DNA of 64,000 nt, from assembly GCF_003182095.1 (NCBI RefSeq), contig NZ_QGTJ01000012.1:79805-143804 (forward strand), written 5' to 3'. Positions 58,451 to 64,000 of the stretch are shown here, piece by piece. Made by a program: the position numbers and the translations under genes. Position 1 is the first letter of the stretch, and the number at the start of each line of letters is the position of its first letter. The notes under the pieces are model-generated. The model saw only the letters and a list, made by a program, of their open reading frames with translations, searched no databases and was not told the DNA's origin. This DNA is from Plasticicumulans acidivorans (GTDB lineage: Bacteria > Pseudomonadota > Gammaproteobacteria > Competibacterales > Competibacteraceae).

Positions 58451-58918
58451 TCAGGGCGCCGCGTCGGCGTTGGCGAGCACGCGGCGCAGCAGCTGCGTGA
58501 GCTGCGCGTATTCATCCACCGTGAAGCCGCGCAGGAAGTGGCGCAGCACGTTGACGGCAGCCACCGGCAGCTGCGGCAGCAGCGCCTCGGCGCTGGCGCT
58601 CAGCGCGAGCAGCACGACGCGGCGATCACTCGCCGAGCGCTGGCGGCCGATCAGGCCTTTGTCTTCGAGGCGGTCGATCATGCGCGTCATCGAGCCGGTG
58701 TCGCTGCCGAGGCAGCGTGCCAGTTCGGCGGCGGTGCGGGCGTGGCCGTGGCCGAGCAGCATCAGGATCACCCACTGCGCGGCGGTGATGTCGTAGGCGC
58801 CGGTTTCGGCTTCGAGGGCGGCGAACAGCTCGCTGCGCAGGCGGTGGACGAGGAAGCCGAGACTGTCTTCCAGTCGGTAATCGGCGACGCGAAGTTCGAG
58901 CGGAGCGGAATCGGTCAT
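58451..58918 (-). CDS. MarR-family regulator of the emrAB pump
   Basis: A 155-residue winged-helix regulator: '[62 protein letters not shown]'. First gene of a marR-emrA-emrB unit; probably represses it and is released by toxic ligands. The ATG at 58918 is chosen for family length. An operator-like repeat lies ~45 bp upstream. Confidence 0.9.
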   Translation of the reverse strand: MTDSAPLELRVADYRLEDSLGFLVHRLRSELFAALEAETGAYDITAAQWVILMLLGHGHARTAAELARCLGSDTGSMTRMIDRLEDKGLIGRQRSASDRRVVLLALSASAEALLPQLPVAAVNVLRHFLRGFTVDEYAQLTQLLRRVLANADAAP

Positions 58919-58963
58919 CGGAGCGGCTGCACGGGCCAGGCGACAGACGGGGAGAGGAATCAA

Positions 58964-58983
58964 TACTAGCTGCTGTAGCAGTA
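58964..58983. promoter_or_regulatory. Candidate MarR operator
   Basis: Imperfect inverted repeat TACTAGCTG...TGTAGCAGTA: TACT-A-GCT on the left, AGC-A-GTA on the right, with one-base offset. It lies between the divergent marR and parC genes. Compatible with a MarR dimer site; also close enough to affect parC. Confidence 0.35.
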
Positions 58984-59097
58984 AAAGTTCAGGCAGTCAC
59001 CAGCATGGCAGCCATGCGCAACGGTTGCGTGCAGCCGGCGCATCGTTTGGAATTCGCGCCTGCGCACTTCCCGTGCGGCTCCAGGTACACCGCTTCC

Positions 59098-61344
59098 ATG
59101 TCTGATCCGACCCAGCTCGCCCATGAAGGCAGCGAACAGCAATCGCTCGCCGTATTCACCGAGAAGGCCTATCTCGATTATTCGATGTACGTGATCCTCG
59201 ATCGCGCCCTGCCGCACATCGGTGATGGCCTCAAACCGGTGCAGCGGCGCATCGTCTACGCGATGTCCGAGCTCGGCCTGAGCGCGGCGGCCAAGTACAA
59301 GAAATCGGCGCGCACCGTCGGTGACGTGCTCGGCAAGTACCACCCGCACGGTGATTCGGCCTGCTACGAAGCGATGGTGCTGATGGCGCAGCCGTTCTCG
59401 TACCGCTACCCGCTGGTCGACGGGCAGGGCAACTGGGGCTCGATCGACGATCCGAAATCCTTCGCCGCGATGCGCTACACCGAGGCGCGTCTGGCGCCGT
59501 ATGCGCAGTTGCTGCTGAGCGAGCTCGGCCAGGGCACCGTCGACTGGCAGCCGAACTTCGACGGCACGCTCGATGAGCCGGTGCTGCTGCCGGCGCGGCT
59601 GCCGAACGTGCTGCTCAACGGCACCACCGGCATCGCCGTCGGCATGGCCACCGACGTGCCGCCGCACAATCTGCGCGAGGTGGCGGATGCCTGCATCGCG
59701 CTGCTCGATGATCCGCAGACCTCACTCGAAGCGCTGTGCGAGCACGTGCCGGGGCCGGACTACCCGACCGGTGGCGAGATCATCAGCTCGCGCGAAGACC
59801 TGGTGAAGATCTACCGCAGCGGCAACGGCTCGATCCGCGTGCGGGCGCGCTACGAGTACCAGCGCGGCGACGAGGAGATCGTCATCACCGAGCTGCCGTA
59901 CCAGACCTCGGGCGCCCGCGTGCTGGAGCAGATCGCCGCGCAGATGCAGGCGAAGAAGCTGCCGATGGTCGAGGACCTGCGCGACGAGTCCGACCACGAA
60001 AATCCGATCCGCCTGGTGATCGTGCTGCGCTCGAACCGGGTCGACGTCGAACCGCTGATGGATCATCTGTTCGCCACCACCGACCTCGAACGCAGCTTCC
60101 GCGCCAATCTCAACGTCATCGGCCTTGACGGCCTGCCGCGCGTGCGCGACCTGCGTGAGCTGCTCAGCGAGTGGCTGGTCTATCGCCGGCGCACCGTGCG
60201 CCGGCGCCTGCAGCATCGCCTGGAGAAGGTCGAGGCGCGGCTGCACATCCTCGCCGGCCTGTTGATCGCGTTCCTCAATCTCGATGAAGTCATCCGCATC
60301 GTGCGTTTCGAGGACGAGCCGAAGGCGGCGCTGATCGCGCGCTTTCAACTCTCCGAAGTGCAGGCCGAGGCGATCCTCGAAACCAAGCTGCGTCAGCTCG
60401 CCAAGCTCGAAGAAATGAAGATCCGCGGCGAGCAGGACGAGCTCAGCCGCGAGCGCGACGACCTGCTCGACCTGCTCGGCAACGAGGCACGCATGACGGC
60501 GCTGATCCGCGCTGAAATCAGCGCCGATGCCGAGCAGTACGGCGACGAGCGGCGGTCGAAGCTGGTCGAACGCCGCGCCGCCCAGGCGCTCGACGAAACC
60601 CAGCTGGCACCGTCGGAGCCGGTCACCGTGGTGCTTTCAGAGATGGGCTGGGTGCGCGCCGGCAAAGGGCATGAGCTCGACGGCGCCGGCCTCAGTTACA
60701 AGGCCGGCGACGCGCTGCTGATGCAGGTCAGCGGGCGCAGCAACCAGCAGGCGGTGTTCCTCGATGACGGCGGCCGCGCCTATGCGCTGCCGGCGCACGG
60801 CCTGGCCTCGGCGCGCGGCTACGGCGAGCCGCTGACCGGGCGACTGGACCCGCCGGCCGGAGCGCGCTTTACTGCGGTGCTGCTCGGCAATCCCGACGAG
60901 CTCTGGTTGCTGGCCAGCGATGCCGGTTACGGCTTCATCTGCCGCTACGAGGATCTGCTGTCGCGTAACCGCACCGGCAAGGCCGTGGTCACGCTGCCCG
61001 CCGGTGCACGGCTGCTGCCGCCGCAGCCGGTGCCGACCGTGGCGGGCGACCGTCTGGTGGTCGTCACCCGCCAGGGGCGGCTGCTGTGCCTGGCCGCCGC
61101 CGAGCTGCCGCAGATGGCCAAGGGCAAGGGCAACAGGCTGATCGCGCTGCAGGCTGATCACGACGGCGTGGTCGCCACCGGCGTACTGCCGGCGGCGGCG
61201 AGCCTGACGCTGTACTGTGGCAAGCGCACGCTGACGCTGAAGCCGGCCGATCTCGATGCCTATACCGGTGAGCGCGGCAAGCGCGGCCGGGAACTGCCGC
61301 GCGGTCTGCAGAAGGTCGAGCGCATCGAGGTGGTGCAGCCCTGA
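59098..61344 (+). CDS. parC: DNA topoisomerase IV subunit A ParC
   Basis: A 748-residue type IIA topoisomerase breaking-rejoining subunit. The N-terminal domain has '[37 protein letters not shown]', the quinolone-determining region '[15 protein letters not shown]' (Ser87, Glu91, the susceptible-type residues), and the catalytic Tyr in '[12 protein letters not shown]'. The C-terminal domain holds beta-pinwheel-like repeats ending in '[19 protein letters not shown]'. An earlier in-frame ATG at 59005 adds an unconserved stretch and is rejected. Partner of parE. Confidence 0.96.
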   Translation: MSDPTQLAHEGSEQQSLAVFTEKAYLDYSMYVILDRALPHIGDGLKPVQRRIVYAMSELGLSAAAKYKKSARTVGDVLGKYHPHGDSACYEAMVLMAQPFSYRYPLVDGQGNWGSIDDPKSFAAMRYTEARLAPYAQLLLSELGQGTVDWQPNFDGTLDEPVLLPARLPNVLLNGTTGIAVGMATDVPPHNLREVADACIALLDDPQTSLEALCEHVPGPDYPTGGEIISSREDLVKIYRSGNGSIRVRARYEYQRGDEEIVITELPYQTSGARVLEQIAAQMQAKKLPMVEDLRDESDHENPIRLVIVLRSNRVDVEPLMDHLFATTDLERSFRANLNVIGLDGLPRVRDLRELLSEWLVYRRRTVRRRLQHRLEKVEARLHILAGLLIAFLNLDEVIRIVRFEDEPKAALIARFQLSEVQAEAILETKLRQLAKLEEMKIRGEQDELSRERDDLLDLLGNEARMTALIRAEISADAEQYGDERRSKLVERRAAQALDETQLAPSEPVTVVLSEMGWVRAGKGHELDGAGLSYKAGDALLMQVSGRSNQQAVFLDDGGRAYALPAHGLASARGYGEPLTGRLDPPAGARFTAVLLGNPDELWLLASDAGYGFICRYEDLLSRNRTGKAVVTLPAGARLLPPQPVPTVAGDRLVVVTRQGRLLCLAAAELPQMAKGKGNRLIALQADHDGVVATGVLPAAASLTLYCGKRTLTLKPADLDAYTGERGKRGRELPRGLQKVERIEVVQP

Positions 61345-61351
61345 GTGCCGA

Positions 61352-61378
61352 GCGGCCCGGGCCCGCTGCCCGGGCCGC
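61352..61378. terminator. Strong bidirectional hairpin between parC and the BcsC-like gene
   Basis: GCGGCCCGGGC / GCCCGGGCCGC, perfect 11-bp stem with loop CCGCT, in the 37-bp gap of two convergent genes. No U-tract on either strand, so its action on polymerase is uncertain despite its strength. Confidence 0.5.
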
Positions 61379-61381
61379 GGC

Positions 61382-62665
61382 TCAGGGCAGTTCCGGCAGG
61401 TCGCTGGAAAACACCGCCGGGCGCGGGTCGAACAGGTAGCGGATGAAGGCCTGGCCGCCGGCCTGCTCCCAGGCCGGGTTGTGTTCGTAGCTGGCGGCGA
61501 GGCCGGTCTGCCAGTACGGCGACAGTCGCCAGATGGCCTGCAGGCGCAGGCGGCTGGCGAGGCCGCGATCCTCGCTGGCGGGATATTCGCGGCCGTCGGG
61601 CGACAGCGGCAGATACGGCGAGGCATCCTCGCGACGCGTCTGCCAGCCGATCTGCAGGTCGCCGCGCAGCAGCTGCGATTGCCCTTCGCGGGTCAGGAAG
61701 TTGGCTCCGAGGGCGAGGCCGAGGCGGCGCTGCGGGCTGTCGTAGCCGCCATGGCCGAGCGTGAACTGGCTGAGGTTCTCGTCGTAGGCGGCCCAGTCGA
61801 CACGCGGCCCGAGCGTGAAGTGGTCGAAGCCGTCGATGCCGAGATCGCGGCTCAGTGACAGCGAGCTGGTGCGCGCGGTATTGGCGGCGACGTCCTCACC
61901 GTCGAGCCAGAAGCGGCTGAAATCGACGTGCACGACCCAGTCCGTGAACGGCGTCCAGCGCGTGCCGAGCGCAAAACCGCCGGCCGCGACCCGACCCCAG
62001 CGCTCGTTGCTGTAGGGATCGCGCAGGCCGCTGTAGGAGAGCAGGGAATCCTCGACCGGGCGGCGGAACAGCTGCACGTCCCAGCGCTGTGTGGCGAAGT
62101 CGACGGTAGCGCCGAGCGTGGCGTGCAGCGGGCTGGCGAGGCCGTCGACCACCGGTGTCTGGCCGAAGCTGAAGTAGGGGGCGAGGCGGCTGTCGTGGCG
62201 ATAGCCGATCTGCCAGGCATCACCGCTGACGGCCCGCGTCGGCGCGTAGGCAAAGGCGCCGCCTTCGGCGCTGCCGATCGCGGCGCCCTGCTGCGGGCGG
62301 TCGCTGCGAGTTTCGATACGGCCGGCGGCGAAGCTCCAGGCGCTGACATCGTCACGCCACTCAATGGCCGCCAGCGGCAGCGTGATGCGCAGGCTGCGGT
62401 CGAGCCCGGCCTGCCCCGGCCGGTAGCTCAGACCGGCGACGCCGAGCAGGCTGTCGCTGTCGATGTGCGCGAGCTGTGGCCAGACGTCGGCCGCGCGGCG
62501 GTAGGCCGCCAGGAAGCGCTTTTGATCGTAGTCATCCGTTGCCCGCTGCAGCCGGGTGGTTTCTACGGGTTCCTCAGCCCGAGCCGGCCCGCTCGCACCC
62601 GTCAGGATCGCGACAGCGAAGAGCAGGCGACGCGCGGTGCGCCGCGATGTGCCTGCCGACTTCAC
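61382..62665 (-). CDS. BcsC C-terminal-domain-like outer membrane beta-barrel protein
   Basis: A 427-residue exported protein. GTG 62665 is preferred because it overlaps the upstream stop (GTGA). The signal peptide 'RRLLFAVAILTGASGPARAEE' follows. The C-terminal ~300 residues resemble the BcsC_C barrel of cellulose export: 'QIGYRHDSRLAPYFSFGQTPVVDGLASPLHATLGATVDF', 'LRDPYSNERWGRVAAGGFALGTRWTPF', with alternating beta strands and a late 'AWEQAGGQAFIRYLF' end. The long TPR part of true BcsC is missing and no bcs synthase genes are nearby. Exopolysaccharide porin is an inference. Confidence 0.7.
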   Translation of the reverse strand: MKSAGTSRRTARRLLFAVAILTGASGPARAEEPVETTRLQRATDDYDQKRFLAAYRRAADVWPQLAHIDSDSLLGVAGLSYRPGQAGLDRSLRITLPLAAIEWRDDVSAWSFAAGRIETRSDRPQQGAAIGSAEGGAFAYAPTRAVSGDAWQIGYRHDSRLAPYFSFGQTPVVDGLASPLHATLGATVDFATQRWDVQLFRRPVEDSLLSYSGLRDPYSNERWGRVAAGGFALGTRWTPFTDWVVHVDFSRFWLDGEDVAANTARTSSLSLSRDLGIDGFDHFTLGPRVDWAAYDENLSQFTLGHGGYDSPQRRLGLALGANFLTREGQSQLLRGDLQIGWQTRREDASPYLPLSPDGREYPASEDRGLASRLRLQAIWRLSPYWQTGLAASYEHNPAWEQAGGQAFIRYLFDPRPAVFSSDLPELP

Positions 62666-62895
62666 TGGCAACCGATTCGATTGCCGACGTAGCCACCGGC
62701 ACCGGCGCCGGCCACGGTGGCCAGCGTCTTGCCGGTGCCGCCGCCGACCTGATTGCCGAGCAGACCACCGGCCGCGGCGCCTGCCACTGTGCCGCCGATG
62801 CATTTCGCCTCGGGTGACAGATGGCCGGACTGCGTGCAACCGGCGCTGAGCATAGCGAGGCCGAGGGCGGTGACGACGAGCGATGGGAGGTTCAT
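62662..62895 (-). CDS. Small lipoprotein with glycine-zipper (2TM) domain
   Basis: A 77-residue precursor with a lipobox 'LSAGC' (cleavage before Cys20) and 'GGTVAGAAAGGLLGNQVGGGTGKTLATVAGAGAGGYVGNRIG', the Gly zipper of SlyB/Rick_17kDa-type outer membrane lipoproteins. AGGAGAGG precedes the ATG. Its stop overlaps the start of the barrel gene by four bases, implying the two are made together. Confidence 0.88.
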   Translation of the reverse strand: MNLPSLVVTALGLAMLSAGCTQSGHLSPEAKCIGGTVAGAAAGGLLGNQVGGGTGKTLATVAGAGAGGYVGNRIGCQ

Positions 62896-62923
62896 GGTCC
62901 TCTCCTGATGCGTTGGGGGTAAC

Positions 62924-62942
62924 GGAAAGCGTAACGCTTTCC
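62924..62942. promoter_or_regulatory. Hairpin in the leader of the glycine-zipper gene
   Basis: GGAAAGCG-TAA-CGCTTTCC, perfect 8-bp inverted repeat with a 3-base loop, about 30 bp upstream of the ATG. Too far from a U-tract for a terminator; possible protein site or RNA stem in the 5' leader. Confidence 0.35.
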
Positions 62943-63018
62943 TGTCACTTCGACGCGATCCGACGCGGAATGTTCGGGTTTCTGGCGCGCTGGCCGCTGC
63001 GCGGCGTTGAGTGCGCGC

Positions 63019-63050
63019 AAAAAAAAAGCGGGGACTTCGAAAGTCCCCGC
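63019..63050 (-). terminator. Strong intrinsic terminator (minus strand)
   Basis: GCGGGGACT/AGTCCCCGC, perfect 9-bp stem with a TTCGA-type loop, followed on the minus strand by U9. It ends the transcript from the MaoC gene or from a small ORF that lies between. One of the clearest terminators in the window. Confidence 0.9.
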
Positions 63051-63069
63051 ACAAACCTGCCTCAGGAGA

Positions 63070-63192
63070 TCAAACGAGCTTGTGTGCCCATTCCGCCAAG
63101 ATGGGCCAGCTCAAGGCCGCGTACCGCCATTTCATGTTGCGGCCTCGGGGCTTATTGAACCTGGAATCGGCATCGATCTCGTTGACCTGCAT
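63070..63192 (-). CDS. Possible 40-residue small protein between maoC and its terminator
   Basis: From an ATG at 63192 the frame runs 40 codons to TGA at 63070, ending 20 bases before the terminator stem. The translated string is not low-complexity: 'MQVNEIDADSRFNKPRGRN' then an aromatic-rich end with four Trp. There is no clear ribosome site, third-codon GC is lower than in neighbours, and the frame stays open upstream into maoC. So it may be chance, a remnant, or a real microprotein. No family recognised. Confidence 0.3.
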   Translation of the reverse strand: MQVNEIDADSRFNKPRGRNMKWRYAALSWPILAEWAHKLV

Positions 63193-63226
63193 CAAGCAGA
63201 TGCGAATGGACTGGCGGATGGCCGGT

Positions 63227-63658
63227 TCAGGCGGGCTTGTGGTCGATCATGAAGGTGGCTTCACCTTCGACGACAGTGCGGCCCTTGACGGTGGCGACGG
63301 TGTCACAGATGACACGGCGCTTTTCGAGGATGATTTCACGCACGGTGAGGGTCGCGGTGACGGTATCGCCAATGTGTACCGGCGCTTTGAACTTCAGCGT
63401 CTGGCCGACGTAGATCGCGCCGGGGCCGGGCATCCGCGTGCCGGCCACGCAGGAGATCAGGCCCGCGCAGAACATGCCGTGGACGATGCGTCCCTTGAAC
63501 ATCGTCGTTTCGGCGAATTCCTGATTGATGTGTACCGGGTTGTCGTCGCCGGTGATGCCGGCGAACAGCACCACGTCGGCTTCGGTGATGGTCTTCGCGT
63601 AGCTGGCGGTCTGGCCGACGCTCAGATCTTCGATGTAGTAGCCGTGTAGATCGGACAT
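63227..63658 (-). CDS. MaoC-type (R)-specific enoyl-CoA hydratase
   Basis: A 143-residue single hot-dog protein: 'YAKTITEADVVLFAGITGDDNPVHINQEFAETTMFKGRIVHGMFCAGLIS', with the MaoC/PhaJ hydratase motif (D-x4-H: 'DDNPVH') and 'GDTVTATLTV'. Converts enoyl-CoA to (R)-3-hydroxyacyl-CoA, as in PHA supply or fatty acid metabolism. AGGAG precedes the ATG. It is divergent from etfB with a 247-bp gap. Confidence 0.9.
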   Translation of the reverse strand: MSDLHGYYIEDLSVGQTASYAKTITEADVVLFAGITGDDNPVHINQEFAETTMFKGRIVHGMFCAGLISCVAGTRMPGPGAIYVGQTLKFKAPVHIGDTVTATLTVREIILEKRRVICDTVATVKGRTVVEGEATFMIDHKPA

Positions 63659-63801
63659 GGCGGTGAGCTCCTGTTGCGGGTTGGGGGGAAGAACATGAGC
63701 GAGGCTAAGGAAAATCGGAATATCCGGCATAGACTCAGGTCAACCGTTGCCGGTCATCCTGCCATTTAGTGTTGCAAGTGCAAGTATTGGTCTGTAGTCT
63801 C

Positions 63802-63819
63802 ACTAGGGTTTTCCCTAGT
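63802..63819. promoter_or_regulatory. Palindromic site in the maoC-etfB divergent gap
   Basis: ACTAGGG-TTTT-CCCTAGT, a perfect 7+4+7 inverted repeat, about 85 bp before etfB and 145 bp before maoC. It is too far from both starts for an RBS stem and has no U-tract, so it is best read as a dimeric protein operator. The sequence 5' of etfB also has TAAAAC at 63831-63836 as a possible -10. Confidence 0.55.
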
Positions 63820-63905
63820 ATGCATTCTGCTAAAACTGTGCTGAGCGCTACCGGATGTTAAAGCCGGCGCGGGAATTACTGTTTACTACCGAAGGTGATG
63901 CTTTG

Positions 63906-64000
63906 ATGAAAGTCCTGGTCGCCGTAAAGCGGGTGGTGGATTACAACGTCAAGGTGCGGGCGAAGGCCGACGGCACGGACGTGGACATCGCCAACGCGAA
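63906..64000 (+). CDS. etfB: Electron transfer flavoprotein beta subunit EtfB (3' end outside window)
   Basis: The first 31 residues, '[23 protein letters not shown]', are the highly conserved N-terminus of the ETF beta subunit. GAAGG lies ~10 bases upstream. ETF takes electrons from acyl-CoA dehydrogenases to the quinone pool; etfA normally follows. The gene is cut by the right edge. Confidence 0.93.
   Translation, partial: MKVLVAVKRVVDYNVKVRAKADGTDVDIANA

Overview
This is a gene-dense, GC-rich stretch of chromosome from a proteobacterium, most likely a gammaproteobacterium. The signs are a class I ThiC under a TPP riboswitch, a ribB under an FMN riboswitch, the xseB-ispA-dxs operon, parE and parC, a sigma-54 acetoin regulator and a MsrQ-type membrane protein. 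A Nevskiales/Xanthomonadales-like organism is plausible but is an inference from general impression only. No insertion sequences, prophage genes, CRISPR arrays, rRNA or tRNA genes were seen. Nearly all space is core or metabolic genes, and both window edges cut genes (an acyltransferase at the left, etfB at the right).

Layout: 1-1.7 kb, end of an exosortase-associated-type acyltransferase and an nnrS gene behind a perfect FNR/DNR-type box. 1.7-5 kb, thiO and thiC, divergent, with a TPP riboswitch in front of thiC. 5-13.8 kb, a minus-strand run acoX-acoA-acoB-acoC-lipA-thiS-thiG behind a good -24/-12 promoter, facing its activator acoR. The acetoin dehydrogenase needs TPP (E1) and lipoate (E2), and the run carries lipA plus two thiamine thiazole genes. 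13.8-19.2 kb, small membrane/zinc-type ORFs, mtfA, msrQ, a large DUF3772-type MscS channel with a CDGSH protein, and two tandem sibling small RNA genes on the minus strand (about 18.84-19.15 kb). 19.2-27.5 kb, thioesterase, nitroreductase, a MotA/TolQ-OmpA stator-like pair, gmm, rraA, tex, dgt. 27.5-31.3 kb, beta-alanine catabolism (bauA, mmsA) with a divergent XRE-cupin regulator. 31.4-39.3 kb, a diguanylate cyclase, an unrecognised secreted protein, a beta-CASP nuclease-like protein, FMN riboswitch-ribB, a YbaK deacylase and a trypsin-TM-FHA fusion. 39.6-45.1 kb, a catabolic cluster (cupin, ALDH7-type dehydrogenase, TPP-dependent enzyme, XRE-cupin regulator) facing an FAD oxidase across a palindromic site. 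45.1-47.7 kb, a small ORF and a two-gene c-type cytochrome operon (TsdA-like diheme plus triheme). 47.8-53.1 kb, folE2, dxs-ispA-xseB and a phospholipase D-type protein. 53.2-61.4 kb, parE plus a DnaQ-like exonuclease, emrB-emrA-marR and parC. 61.4-64 kb, a BcsC-C-terminal-like outer-membrane protein coupled to a glycine-zipper lipoprotein, a MaoC hydratase and the start of etfB.

The two most unusual items are (i) the tandem sibling sRNAs. Each has its own TTGACG-type promoter, a 5' hairpin, a shared single core with an anti-Shine-Dalgarno CCUCC motif and a strong intrinsic terminator. (ii) The acetoin operon that appears to carry biosynthetic genes for both of its own cofactors under sigma-54/AcoR control. 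All assignments were made by reading the sequence and recalling protein families; no database search was run.
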